Assembly: GCA_008080515.1 (NCBI GenBank)
Contig: VIKH01000019.1
Location: 1-57,485, forward strand
Source: Gallionellaceae bacterium
Lineage (GTDB): Bacteria; Pseudomonadota; Gammaproteobacteria; Burkholderiales; Gallionellaceae
Reading direction: 5' to 3'
DNA: 57,485 nt
Shown here: piece after piece, positions 8,104-21,598 of the stretch
Numbering within the stretch: the stretch's first letter is position 1
Layout: every line of letters starts with the position of its first letter
Made by a program: the position numbers and the translations under genes
The notes under the pieces: model-generated
The model's database searches: none
What the model was told of the DNA's origin: nothing
The model's input: the letters and a program-made list of their open reading frames with translations, nothing else

Positions 8104-8766
8104 ATGGATAGGCAGGAATTTAAATTTACCAACGAGCAACGCGAGCACCTACTGGGATGCTGGAAAAGGAAGAAAGAAAAAGAGTTGGCCGTTAAATTCT
8201 TAAATGCCGCCGAACTTACAATCAGTATGTGGCGAGCAATAGCTTTTCCAAACCCTCCAATAAGCCGAAAAGAACAACAGCAACAACTCGACAATCTTGC
8301 GTTAAAGGCAAAAGAAATGATTCGCGCCTTTAATGGGTTGTCGCTTCAAGTAGCCTGCGCGTTACCATTTATCATGCACTTGCACGACGAATCCCCTTCA
8401 AATTCCATGCCCGGTCATTTCCTGATTTCTCCGCTGCCAGGGGGATCATCTCCGCAAGGCAAGGGGGCTTATTACATGATTGCCGAATCATTCCCAGATC
8501 CCATAACGCAGGCTGATTTTTGCATGGGATTTTTACGAAAACTCAAGGCGGCGGCAGAAGATTTTGATCTGGATTGCTTGGTAGAACAAAAGCCAAGAAG
8601 CAAGTACGGCGAGACATCACTGCTGGCATGGTTGATTGACGATTACCAAGAGCATTTTAAAAAATACCCCACTGCTACAAATGCACGCGCAGGCGAGCCG
8701 GGAAGCGTAAGTCCATTTCGTAGATTTGCTGCCGACCTTGGCGATATCCTTAAGCTTAAATTATAA
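8104..8766 (+). CDS. Hypothetical protein, island-borne
   Basis: No family was recognised. The protein is 220 residues and soluble, with no signal peptide or membrane segment. A charged N-terminus (about residues 1-35, KRKKEKE) is followed by a mixed alpha/beta-looking region and a C-terminal segment rich in aromatic and basic residues. The codon use and lower GC differ from the core genes on either side, consistent with transfer. It is the last gene before a strong terminator, which marks a convenient right edge for the integrase-linked segment. Confidence 0.7.
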   Translation: MDRQEFKFTNEQREHLLGCWKRKKEKELAVKFLNAAELTISMWRAIAFPNPPISRKEQQQQLDNLALKAKEMIRAFNGLSLQVACALPFIMHLHDESPSNSMPGHFLISPLPGGSSPQGKGAYYMIAESFPDPITQADFCMGFLRKLKAAAEDFDLDCLVEQKPRSKYGETSLLAWLIDDYQEHFKKYPTATNARAGEPGSVSPFRRFAADLGDILKLKL

Positions 8767-8814
8767 ATCCAGTATTGGCGCTGCTTGCAGCGAATGATTC
8801 GATTGCACCTATCG

Positions 8815-8841
8815 AAAAGCCCGCAATCGCGGGCTTTTTTT
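8815..8841. terminator. Rho-independent terminator, bidirectional
   Basis: AAAAGCCCGC at 8815-8824, a 4-nt loop AATC, then GCGGGCTTTTTTT at 8829-8841. The flanking A and T tracts allow use from both strands. It separates the unknown plus-strand gene from the convergent modC. Confidence 0.88.
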
Positions 8842-8874
8842 CGGTTGCCATTAGCCACTCAACTTGGCTCGCTG

Positions 8875-9950
8875 TCACGCGATCAAGGCAACCGCCTTGA
8901 TCTGCGCGTATACCTGATTGCCCGGCTCGAGGTCGAGCGCTTCCGCCGAACGGCGCGTTACCCGCGCCAGCACTGGCGATACTCCGATCTCGAGTTTCAC
9001 CAGCATCTGGGCCGGGTGGGGTTCGTCGCTGATTTCGATTATTTTGCCGGGCAGGATGTTGAGGATGCTGGAATCGGCGCTTTGGCTTCGCGCGATGCTG
9101 ACATCCCGGGCCAGAATGCGGATGCGCGCACGGTGGCCGACCGCATGGTCGTCATCGCGCACCCAGAAATTTGTGCCACCGCAATTGACTCTTGCCAGAT
9201 GCCAGTGTTTGTCCCGTTCGGCAATGACTCCTTCCAGCACCACGCCCGCATCCTCGCCCAGCCGGATCGGGAGATCGAGCCGCGCCAGAGTCTCGATGAT
9301 CGGGCCGGTCGCCACCGCCCGACCCGCATCCAGCACAACCAGGTGATCCGCCAAACGGGCCACTTCATCGGGCGCATGGCTGACGTACAGCACCGGGATG
9401 TCCAGCTCGTCGTGCAACCGCTCCAGATAAGGCAGGATCTCCTGCTTGCGCGGCAGATCCAGCGCCGCCAGCGGCTCGTCCATCAGCAGCAGGCGCGGGC
9501 TGGTCAGCAACGCGCGGGCAATGGCGACCCGCTGCCGCTCGCCGCCGGAAAGCCCCTCCGCTTTGCGCGCCATCAAGCCGCCGATGCCGAGCAGCTCCAG
9601 AACGTGATCCACGCTGACCTTGCGGTCGGTTGGGCGCACCCGCTGCATGCCGTATTCCAGGTTTTTGCCTACCGACAAATGGGCGAACAGGCTGGCTTCC
9701 TGAAACACGTAACCCAGCGACCGGCGATGCGGCGCGACGAACCCGTTTCCATCCTGCCAAGTTTCGCCGTTGACGTGCAGTTGCCCGGCAGCGCGCTCCA
9801 GCCCGGCCACGCAGCGCAGCAGGGTGGTCTTGCCCGACCCCGAATGGCCGAAGATGGCGGTGACGCCCCGCCCCGGCAAAGCGAGGTCAACATCGAGAGC
9901 GAAGCCGGGGTAATCCAGCTTGAAGCGGGCGCGGATTTCTGGTGTGGCGC

Positions 9951-9954
<4 letters not shown>
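8875..9954 (-). CDS. modC: Molybdate ABC transporter ATP-binding protein ModC
   Basis: ATPase that drives molybdate import through ModB. Walker A GHSGSGKT (residues 36-43), the ABC signature LSGGERQR (135-142) and Walker B LLLMDEP (155-161) are intact. The C-terminal third holds a MOBE (molybdate/tungstate-binding) domain (about 290-355), which distinguishes ModC from sulphate or maltose ATPases. 359 residues is full length. Its ATG overlaps the modB stop by 4 bp in the modA-modB-modC operon. Confidence 0.94.
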
Positions 9955-14476
<4,522 letters not shown>

Positions 14477-14497
14477 TTTGCTTCCTATTGATAGTGG

Positions 14498-14561
14498 CTT
14501 TAGGGCACTTCTAAAAATTCGTCACACCGGCGAAAGCCGGTGTCCAGGCTATTGAAAATAC
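14498..14561. repeat. Direct repeat copy 1 (flanks fic-hsdS-hsdM)
   Basis: CTTTAGGGCAC (14498-14508), an 11-bp insert, then CGTCACACCGGCGAAAGCCGG and TGTCCAG, ending with CTATTGAAAATAC. A near-identical copy lies at 19258-19311 in the same orientation. The CACCGGC/GCCGGTG core is itself palindromic. The rest of the 259-bp gap 14477-14735 is AT-rich with no gene. Confidence 0.8.
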
Positions 14562-14735
14562 CTTTATTGATACAAGCTGATTGTAATGATGTAAGTAGCA
14601 ATAAAAACAAATAATAAAACCAAATGGTTAGATTTGTTTTGGCTGCCAGGCCCTTTGATTTTTATTTGCTAGCGTTCGTCATCGTGTTCCAAGCTTTCCT
14701 TATCTCATCGGTTAGTTAAGGGAAGTTGAATTCCC

Positions 14736-15869
14736 TTAACTTGCAAACAGATTTAGGTAACGCTCAAAGACATAAGTCCGACCTCGCATCTGTCCTGTAA
14801 TTTCCATCAATATGCCCAGTTTTTGAAAATCGCGGATCAAAGCATTGGCGGTAGGGGTGCTAACGCCTATCGCCTGTTCAATATCCACAGCTGCAATCAT
14901 GGGTTGACGATACAGCAGGTTGAGTAGTTGCCGTGCGTTGGGCACGCGTTTGCCAAGCACGAGAATTTGCTGTTCGACTTCCAAGCGTAAGGCCAAAATT
15001 TGCCGAAATACCTCTCGACCCTTGGTTGCCGTTTCGGTCACACCCTGAAGAAAGAAACGCACCCAATGAATCAGGTCGTTAGAAGCTCTCACGCGCGTGA
15101 GCGCATCGTAATAGCTGGCGCGGTTGCGCTCAAAAAAATCAGACAAATAGAGTGAAGGCTTGGACAGCAAGCCGTGACTGACAAGGTACAGTGGGATCAG
15201 CAATCGTCCAATACGCCCATTGCCGTCAAGAAATGGATGGATGGTCTCGAACTGGTAATGGCTGATGGCAATACGGACAAGATGCGGTACGGTTATGTCC
15301 CCGTTGTGCCAAAACTGCTCGAGATCCCCCATCAACGCAGGTACGCCATCCTGGTGTGGCGGGATAAACGCCGCATCAAGGAGGCTGGAGCCGCCGATCC
15401 AGTTCTGGCTGACACGAAACTCGCCCGGCTGTTTGTGTTCTCCGCGCGCACCCTGCATCAGGATGGCATGCGTTCGCTTGAGCAGGCGATTGGACAAGGG
15501 CAGGCTCTTCAGTTCAACGATTGCCGTATTGACAGCGTCAATATAGTTGCGCACCTCGCGCCAGTCGTCGCGTTTTTCAGGCCGAATCTGTTCTTCAGAC
15601 ATCAGCGCTTCATCAATGCCGGTTTGCGTGCCTTCGATGCGGCTGGAAGTTTGCGCCTCCTTGACGACGTGCATTTCAATAAACAAATCAATATCCGGCA
15701 CGATCAGCGAAAAGGCGTTTAACTCGCCCAGGGCGCGGTTGGCCGATTCCAGCAAGGCGTTGATGACCGGGTCTTCCCAGAACCAGGCGTGGTTAACCAG
15801 AACAGGTTCGAAACTTTTGTATTGGTAGCGCGCTTGCCAGTGCCCAGCCTTGAATTTTTCAAATTTCAT
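14736..15869 (-). CDS. Fic-domain AMPylase-like protein with winged-helix C-terminus
   Basis: Fic proteins transfer AMP (or other nucleotides) to target proteins. The active-site loop HPFLDGNGRIGR is at residues 211-222 with catalytic His211. A self-inhibitory motif of the (S/T)xxxE(G/N) type, SSRIEG (75-80), lies N-terminal, so this is a class II Fic likely autoinhibited through Glu79. The C-terminal part (about 300-370) resembles a winged helix (VDIEQAIGVSTPTANALI). It is embedded between hsdR and hsdS; such Fic genes recur in type I RM loci, but their contribution is unclear. Confidence 0.9.
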   Translation of the reverse strand: MKFEKFKAGHWQARYQYKSFEPVLVNHAWFWEDPVINALLESANRALGELNAFSLIVPDIDLFIEMHVVKEAQTSSRIEGTQTGIDEALMSEEQIRPEKRDDWREVRNYIDAVNTAIVELKSLPLSNRLLKRTHAILMQGARGEHKQPGEFRVSQNWIGGSSLLDAAFIPPHQDGVPALMGDLEQFWHNGDITVPHLVRIAISHYQFETIHPFLDGNGRIGRLLIPLYLVSHGLLSKPSLYLSDFFERNRASYYDALTRVRASNDLIHWVRFFLQGVTETATKGREVFRQILALRLEVEQQILVLGKRVPNARQLLNLLYRQPMIAAVDIEQAIGVSTPTANALIRDFQKLGILMEITGQMRGRTYVFERYLNLFAS

Positions 15870-15890
15870 TGGTATTCACCCCTGAAGCGT

Positions 15891-17096
15891 TCATGTCCTG
15901 GCGGTCAGCACCTCCAGTTGACGAGCATAGAAAGATAGGGCGGCCTCTGTTCTGTGGGTGGCCGTCGCGATGTACTCGACGATTTGCGCTTGCTCTTCGG
16001 GCGGCGGGTATGGGCTTCTAATCTCAAAAAACGAATCGGGATAAAGGCGCAGTCTGGAATCCCAAATCCCCTTTGAATATCGCCGGATTTCAGTTATGAA
16101 ACGTGGGCTGCGGAATAAGTAATCGTAATATGTCGGTATCGCAGATTTCTTTAAGCGATACACGTTGTACGATGGGCTGACTATGCCTCTAAGTGTTGAA
16201 AATCCCAGCGCCCCCATAAATGCCCACATCGTGTTAATCACAAGATCACCAATTTCACAGAGTTTATATCCTTCATTCGACTCTGCAAGAAACATGGTTA
16301 CGTCCTCTTTGTCATTACGTGACGTGATGCCAGTGATATGCGATACCGTGAGCAACTCCTCAGCACCCGTTGTAGAACGGCTGTCAATTTCACGAAACAA
16401 GAATTTGTTCCGCTTCACTTCCCAATGCGCCGGAACCTCCCCCAGCCACGGCAGGCCGGAATCCTTCATCGGGGCATCGGGGTTGAGGCCACGAGTGACG
16501 GCTTGCTGGATGAGCGCTGCCCGCTGCTCCTTGAGCAAAGCCATCTGCTGCCGCCGCATCTCCATCAGCCGGTCGATCTTAGCCGTCTGCTCGTCCAGAT
16601 AGGAGGCGATACGGGATTGGTCTGGGATGGGTGGTGCGGGAATAGGAATATTTCCTTGCCCACTCTTGTTGAGAATGGCGACAACTACTTTGTTAGCACA
16701 GCGTATATGTTCCTGTTCAGAGGACATCAGCGCATAAACACCAAACCTTGCGGAAAGTATCTTGGGGTGATCGAATACCACAGAGTTGATTTGCTGATTC
16801 GTTGCGAGTCGCGTCCCTGCAACACCAATTTTGCCGACTGTGCCGATGCAGCAAACCAAAGCAGACCCTGCTGGAACAACTCTTGAAATAGATTCCCCCA
16901 CAGCGGATAAACACTCCTCCGATGTCTCGACAGGAATTAAGCCATTCAGGTCATCAGGTTTTATCCAGGGGATTCCGTTCTGTTCGTAGTTGGCAGCGTC
17001 GCTCTTCGGGGGTGTAGAGCCAGTCACTAGCGTTGCCAGATACTTTAAAGGCATCACCGGCCAACTGCGGCTCAGCATGTTTGACTGTGTATTCAT
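15891..17096 (-). CDS. hsdS: Type I restriction enzyme, S (specificity) subunit
   Basis: DNA-recognition subunit that directs methylation and restriction to a bipartite site. Two target-recognition domains are visible: about residues 15-180 and 215-385. Each is followed by a conserved helical spacer; the first contains DEQTAKIDRLMEMRRQQ. The proximal repeat PIPAPPIPDQSRIASYLDEQ and distal EIRSPYPPPEEQAQIVEYI show the internal duplication of the family. 401 residues is normal. Its start overlaps the hsdM stop by 4 bp. The recognition sequence cannot be predicted by eye. Confidence 0.92.
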   Translation of the reverse strand: MNTQSNMLSRSWPVMPLKYLATLVTGSTPPKSDAANYEQNGIPWIKPDDLNGLIPVETSEECLSAVGESISRVVPAGSALVCCIGTVGKIGVAGTRLATNQQINSVVFDHPKILSARFGVYALMSSEQEHIRCANKVVVAILNKSGQGNIPIPAPPIPDQSRIASYLDEQTAKIDRLMEMRRQQMALLKEQRAALIQQAVTRGLNPDAPMKDSGLPWLGEVPAHWEVKRNKFLFREIDSRSTTGAEELLTVSHITGITSRNDKEDVTMFLAESNEGYKLCEIGDLVINTMWAFMGALGFSTLRGIVSPSYNVYRLKKSAIPTYYDYLFRSPRFITEIRRYSKGIWDSRLRLYPDSFFEIRSPYPPPEEQAQIVEYIATATHRTEAALSFYARQLEVLTART

Positions 17097-19057
17097 CCCG
17101 CCACAATCTCCCGCAACAAGTTTTCCGTCTCCTCATCCAGCGCCAGCAGTTCGGCAGCTATTTCTTCGGTGGAGCGTAGCGGGGTGTATTCGTAGAAGCA
17201 TCTGGTGAAGCTGATCTCATAGCCCACTTTGTCCTTGCTTCTATCCATCCACGCATCGGGCACGTGGGGCAGCACTTCGCGGGTGAAGTAGGCGCCGATG
17301 TCATCCTTCAGCGGCACGTTCTCGAAGTCGCGCAGGTCGCTGTCCGGCAGCGGTTTGCCGTCGGCGTCCAGCACCGGCTCGGCGGTTTCATCGCGCTCGC
17401 CCAAGGTGGCGCGCATCACTTTCACCAGCCCGGCGGCGGGTTTCCACGGCAGCGCTTTATTCAGTGCGGCGAAGAAGGCCACATCGTCATGCCACGGCGC
17501 TTGCCCCGTCAGTTTCTCCAGCGCGGCGGCAAGTTCCTGCGCGCGGTCGTCCCTGAGCCTGAGCACGGCTGCGTCGAGTTGCAGGCGCTGGCGTTGTGCT
17601 TCGGTCAGGCCAAAGCGCAGGCGCAGCGGGCGTTCCACGCAGACTTTGGTATAACCGAAGTCGGTGGTGTCGAAAATTTTGCTGGCCTTGCTCTCTTCAA
17701 ACGCCTCGTAAATGCCGAGGATGGCGGCGGACTGGTCTTCGCTGATTTCCACGCGCTTCTTGCCGAGGTTGCGCCGCAGCGGGGTGCAATAGTCTTCGCT
17801 GGCGGCATTGATGAGCTGCACCTTGTTGCGCCGCTCTACCGGCTTGCGATTGTTGATGAGCCAGATATAGGTGGCGATGCCGGTGTTGTAGAACAGGTCG
17901 TTGGGCAGGGCGACGATGGCATCGAGCCAGTCATTTTCCAGAATGTGATTGCGGATGTTGCTGGGGCCGCTGCCCGCGTCGCCGTTGAACAGCGGCGAGC
18001 CGTTAAAGATCAGCGCGATCTTGGAACCTTGCGCAGCCATCTTGCTGAGCTTGTGCAGCAGGAACAGCATCGCGCCATCGCCCACGTCGGGCAGGCCGGG
18101 GGCGTAGCGCCCCGCCGCACCCTTTTCGTGCTCCGCTTCGATCTCTTCGCGGATGTTTTTCCAGTCCTTGCCGAAAGGCGGATTGGAGAGCATGTAGTTG
18201 AATTGCTTGCCGGGCAGCAAGTCGTGGCTGAGGGTGTTTTCGCGCTTGATGTTTTCCGGGTCTTCGCCCTTCATCAGCATGTCGGCCTTGGCGATAGCGT
18301 AAGTTTTTTCGTTCAGCTCCTGCCCGTAGAGATATACCTCAAGCTGCGGGTTGATGCCGCCCAGCAAGTGCTCCTTGGCGATGGTCAACATGCCGCCCGT
18401 GCCGCAGGCCGGGTCATAGATGCCGACCAGGCTCTCTTTGGCGAGCTTGGCGCGATCCGGCTCGAACATGAGCTTGACCATCAGCCGGATGATGTCGCGC
18501 GGGGTGTAGAACTGCCCGGCGGCTTCGTTGCTGGCTTCCTTGAACTTGCGGATCAGGTACTCGAAAATCGTGCCCATGCCGTGGTTGTCCACGTTCTCGG
18601 GCGAGAGGTCGGCTTCGGAAAAAGCCTGGGTGATCTTGAGGATGAGCCGCTTGCGCGCCAGCGTTTCGTATATCGGCGACAAGCCCTTTTCCTCGCCGCC
18701 GGAGAAGTTGTAGAGGATGTCCTTCACGTTGTTCGAAAACCCCGCAAGGTAGGCGGAGAAATTCGGCACGATGTCGGCGGGGCGGCGGATCAGCTCTTCC
18801 AGCGAGTATTCGGAAGTATTGTAAAACTTCTGCCCGGCGGCTTTCATCAACAGCGCATCGCGGGTTTGTTCGGGCGTGGTTTTGTATTTCGCCGCCGCAT
18901 CGCGCACCGCCTGCCGAGTGGGTTGCAACACGCAATCCAGACGGCGCAACAGGGTGAACGGCAGGATCACATCCTCGTAGTCCTTGGCGTCGTAATCGTC
19001 TTTGATGAGGTCGGCGATTTTCCAAAGGAACTCGGCGATTTCAGAATGATTTTGCAT
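17093..19057 (-). CDS. hsdM: Type I restriction enzyme, M (methyltransferase) subunit
   Basis: N6-adenine methyltransferase subunit. An N-terminal HsdM helical domain (IADLIKDDYDAKDYEDVILP) is followed by the SAM-binding motif DPACGTGGM (about residue 215) and the catalytic motif NPPF (about 292). At 654 residues it is longer than the short HsdM class and has a C-terminal region of about 150 residues (QLDAAVLRLRDDRAQELAAAL) that is helical-looking. It is the first gene of the hsdM-hsdS-fic-hsdR series. No obvious promoter was recognised upstream. Confidence 0.94.
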   Translation of the reverse strand: MQNHSEIAEFLWKIADLIKDDYDAKDYEDVILPFTLLRRLDCVLQPTRQAVRDAAAKYKTTPEQTRDALLMKAAGQKFYNTSEYSLEELIRRPADIVPNFSAYLAGFSNNVKDILYNFSGGEEKGLSPIYETLARKRLILKITQAFSEADLSPENVDNHGMGTIFEYLIRKFKEASNEAAGQFYTPRDIIRLMVKLMFEPDRAKLAKESLVGIYDPACGTGGMLTIAKEHLLGGINPQLEVYLYGQELNEKTYAIAKADMLMKGEDPENIKRENTLSHDLLPGKQFNYMLSNPPFGKDWKNIREEIEAEHEKGAAGRYAPGLPDVGDGAMLFLLHKLSKMAAQGSKIALIFNGSPLFNGDAGSGPSNIRNHILENDWLDAIVALPNDLFYNTGIATYIWLINNRKPVERRNKVQLINAASEDYCTPLRRNLGKKRVEISEDQSAAILGIYEAFEESKASKIFDTTDFGYTKVCVERPLRLRFGLTEAQRQRLQLDAAVLRLRDDRAQELAAALEKLTGQAPWHDDVAFFAALNKALPWKPAAGLVKVMRATLGERDETAEPVLDADGKPLPDSDLRDFENVPLKDDIGAYFTREVLPHVPDAWMDRSKDKVGYEISFTRCFYEYTPLRSTEEIAAELLALDEETENLLREIVAG

Positions 19058-19216
19058 GGGCTTGTTGTTGGTTATTGGCAGGCGTTGCGGCTACCGGGTC
19101 TGCGGGCAATTGATTAGCGGCCAAATGTACCGCCTTTGCCGGGGCGAGGCAATGACACACTATAGCTGCATTATCTATCTCGCCCTGCAAGTTGCTCTTA
19201 AAATTGGCGGCACAAC

Positions 19217-19249
19217 AAAAAACCCGTTCAGCTTTAGCTATAACGGGTT
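19217..19249 (-). terminator. Rho-independent terminator, minus strand
   Basis: AACGGGTT (19242-19249) and AACCCGTT (19221-19228) form an 8-bp stem with a 13-nt loop. On the minus strand the stem is followed by a T run (19217-19220). It would block leftward transcription entering hsdM from further right. Confidence 0.6.
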
Positions 19250-19257
19250 GCTCTCCG

Positions 19258-19311
19258 CTTTAGGGCACTCGTCACACCGGCAAAAGCCGGTGTCCAGCTT
19301 ATTGAAAATAC
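19258..19311. repeat. Direct repeat copy 2 (flanks fic-hsdS-hsdM)
   Basis: Second copy of the repeat at 14498-14561 in the same orientation, with the same CTTTAGGGCAC lead, CACCGGC/GCCGGTG core and ATTGAAAATAC tail, but lacking the 11-bp insert. Together the copies bracket hsdM, hsdS and fic but not hsdR. Confidence 0.8.
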
Positions 19312-19365
19312 TGGATTTCGGCCTTTTCCGGAATATACCTCCAAACGATTCTCAAGACGCTGTGA

Positions 19366-19451
19366 CCCCCCTTGGGGAAAGGGGGGCAGGGGGGATTTGA
19401 GGCGCGCCGAATACTAAAAATCCCCCTCAATCCCACTTTTTCAAAGGGGGA
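19366..19451. repeat. C/G-rich inverted repeat
   Basis: CCCCCCTTGGGGAAAGGGGGG, then GGGGGGATTTGAGG, is followed by AAATCCCCCTCAATCCC and AAAGGGGG, giving several nested CCCCC/GGGGG hairpins. A related CCCCCTTT...AAAGGGGG hairpin sits at 45354-45372. It fills part of the 606-bp non-coding gap between hsdM and the SemiSWEET gene; no gene was seen in the rest. Confidence 0.55.
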
Positions 19452-19663
19452 AGCGACCCGGTGGCGCGTTAGCCTGAAAATGGTTCAGAGGCATGGAATT
19501 CGTGAATCTTCCAGCAAGCTGGTTTACAAATCGGCGATGGCTGAATTTTCCGTTTTCAATTGCCGCTTTCAATGTCAGTTCGGTATGTCTGTCATGACGG
19601 GCGAACTGGTAAACTGCGCGCTCGCGGTGCAAGCCTGAACCATTCAAAGCCGAGGAACGTACG

Positions 19664-19936
19664 ATGATTTCCCTCACCGACCTGATCGGTTACCCCGCCG
19701 CATTTTTGACTACTGTCGCCTTTGTGCCGCAGGCGTGGCAATCCTGGCGAACACGCGACCTGTCGGGTATTTCGCTGCCGATGTACGCCCTATTTACTGC
19801 CGGTGTGGTTTTGTGGCTGGCCTACGGCGTCGTGATCGGCAGCGCGCCGATCATTATTGCCAATACGGTCACCCTGGTGCTGGCATCGGTGGTGCTGGTG
19901 CTGAAAGTGGCCGAGATTCTCCATTCACGGGCATAG
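19664..19936 (+). CDS. SemiSWEET-family (PQ-loop) membrane protein
   Basis: Small membrane protein of 90 residues with three hydrophobic helices: about 5-25 (LIGYPAAFLTTVAFVPQAWQ), 39-60 and 65-85. The PQ dipeptide in helix 1 (FVPQAWQSWRTRDLSGIS) is the hallmark of the SWEET/SemiSWEET/PQ-loop family. Bacterial members dimerise to form a sugar uniporter. The substrate cannot be predicted. It is 69 bp upstream of the symporter gene on the same strand. Confidence 0.85.
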   Translation: MISLTDLIGYPAAFLTTVAFVPQAWQSWRTRDLSGISLPMYALFTAGVVLWLAYGVVIGSAPIIIANTVTLVLASVVLVLKVAEILHSRA

Positions 19937-20005
19937 CGGGGCGTTTTCGCTCGCCCGCAAAACAAATTACAATGGGCGCGGCCCGAAAAACGCTCTCCTA
20001 ATTTC

Positions 20006-21523
20006 ATGTTGATCTGGTTTGTCGTCCTTTATCTGCTGTTCTCCGTCGGCATCGGCGTGTATGCCTCGACCCGCGTCCACAACGCCAAGGACTTTGCCGT
20101 GGCCGGTCGCCACCTGCCGCTGCCCATCGTGACAGCGACGGTGTTCGCCACCTGGTTCGGCGCGGAAACGGTATTGGGGATCTCGGCCACCTTCGTCAAG
20201 GAGGGGATGGGTGGCGTGGTGGCCGACCCGTTCGGCGCCAGCCTGTGCCTGATCCTCGCCGGGCTGTTCTTCGCCAACAAGTTGTACCGCATGAACCTGC
20301 TGACCATCGGCGACTACTACCGGGTGCGCTACAACCGCGCGGTGGAATTGATCGCGGCGGTGTGCATCGTGATTTCCTATCTCGGTTGGGTGTCGGCGCA
20401 GATCATGGCGCTCGGCCTGGTGTTCAACGTCATCAGCGGGGATGCGGTCTCGCAGGAGGCGGGCATGGTGATCGGGGTGCTGATCGTGCTGACCTACACC
20501 ACCTTTGGCGGCATGTGGTCGGTGGCGCTGCTCGACTTCGTGCAGATGACGGTGATCATGTGCGGCATGCTGTTCATCGCGTGGTTAGTCAGCGGCATGA
20601 CCGGCGGCGTGGGCGCAGTGGTCGCGCACGCGGAGGCGGCGGGCAAGCTGGATTTTTTCCCGAGAGGCGATTACACGCAATGGGTGCCGTTCATCGGCGC
20701 GTGGCTGACCATGATGCTGGGCTCGATCCCGCAGCAGGACGTGTTCCAGCGCATCACCGCCGCGAAAGACGAGAAGACCGCCGTGCGCGGCTCGGTGCTG
20801 GGCGGCTCGCTGTATTTCCTGTTCGCCTTCGTGCCGATGTTCCTGGCTTATTCCGCCACGCTGGTTGACCCCGGGCTGTTCGGCGAACTGCTGGAGCAGG
20901 ATTCGCAACGGGTGCTGCCGACCTTGATTTTGCAACACACGCCGATATTCGCGCAGGTGATATTTTTTGGCGCGCTGCTTTCCGCGATTATGAGCTGCTC
21001 CTCGGCCACACTGCTGGCGCCCTCGGTCGCGTTCACCGAAAACATCCTCAAGCATTTCATCCTCAAGGACATGACCGACCGTCAGTTTCTGCGCGCGATG
21101 CGCATCACGCTGTGGGGTTTCGGCGCGGCGGTGCTGGCGGTGGCGCTGAACTCCGAGCTTTCCATTTTCAAGATGGTGGAAAGCGCCTACAAGATTACGC
21201 TGGTGGCGGCGTTCGTGCCGCTGGCCTTCGGTCTGTACTGGAAGCGCGCCAACACCCAGGGCGCACTGATGGCGATGGTGTTCGGGCTGGTGACATGGGG
21301 CGCGTGCGAGGTGTTTGAGCCTTCCGAAGTGTGGCCGCCGCAACTGGTCGGCCTGCTGATGAGCATGGTGGGCATGGTGGCGGGCTCCCTGCTGCCCAGC
21401 AGGGTGGGCCGACCGCTGCCGCAGGAGCCGGAACACGCCACGCTGCATCACCACGCCGCCAGCCATACCGAGCATGTCGCGGAGCACCCGCACCACCACC
21501 CGCCACACCACGGCGGACACTAG
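20006..21523 (+). CDS. Sodium:solute symporter family protein with His-rich C-terminus
   Basis: Secondary transporter of the SSS (LeuT-fold) family. 505 residues with about 13 membrane segments, starting LIWFVVLYLLFSVGIGVYAS. Family signatures include ATVFATWFGAETVLGIS and the SSS pattern around GALLSAIMSCSSATLLAPS. The last 30 residues are strikingly His-rich (about 13 His, for example HPHHHPPHHGGH) and follow the last membrane helix. Proline/Na-type homologues lack this tail, which could bind transition metals. The substrate is unknown. Neither neighbour makes it specific. Confidence 0.86.
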   Translation: MLIWFVVLYLLFSVGIGVYASTRVHNAKDFAVAGRHLPLPIVTATVFATWFGAETVLGISATFVKEGMGGVVADPFGASLCLILAGLFFANKLYRMNLLTIGDYYRVRYNRAVELIAAVCIVISYLGWVSAQIMALGLVFNVISGDAVSQEAGMVIGVLIVLTYTTFGGMWSVALLDFVQMTVIMCGMLFIAWLVSGMTGGVGAVVAHAEAAGKLDFFPRGDYTQWVPFIGAWLTMMLGSIPQQDVFQRITAAKDEKTAVRGSVLGGSLYFLFAFVPMFLAYSATLVDPGLFGELLEQDSQRVLPTLILQHTPIFAQVIFFGALLSAIMSCSSATLLAPSVAFTENILKHFILKDMTDRQFLRAMRITLWGFGAAVLAVALNSELSIFKMVESAYKITLVAAFVPLAFGLYWKRANTQGALMAMVFGLVTWGACEVFEPSEVWPPQLVGLLMSMVGMVAGSLLPSRVGRPLPQEPEHATLHHHAASHTEHVAEHPHHHPPHHGGH

Positions 21524-21539
21524 CGATGCCTTCATACTA

Positions 21540-21574
21540 CTGTCACAATTCTTTCATAAAATCGCAGCTATCCT
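21540..21574 (+). promoter_or_regulatory. Pho box and -10 of phoB
   Basis: CTGTCAC (21540-21546), AATT, CTTTCAT (21551-21557) matches the PhoB box pattern of two 7-mers with a 4-bp AT spacer, with few mismatches. A -10-like TATCCT (21569-21574) follows 11 bp later, the geometry of PhoB-activated promoters that lack a -35. This implies positive autoregulation of phoB under phosphate starvation. Confidence 0.72.
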
Positions 21575-21598
21575 GAAATAAATGCGATGGAGAGAGCG

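Noticed and set aside
5037-8841. Similar TCGCGGG-T-run sequences at 5040 and 8827 as attL/attR of a small island
   Set aside because: Both look like right arms of ordinary terminators; the likeness is in the GC stem and T tract, not in a tRNA-derived core, so they do not define island ends.
17264-19117. 617-codon plus-strand frame opposite hsdM
   Set aside because: Shadow of hsdM; no motifs and no ribosome site.
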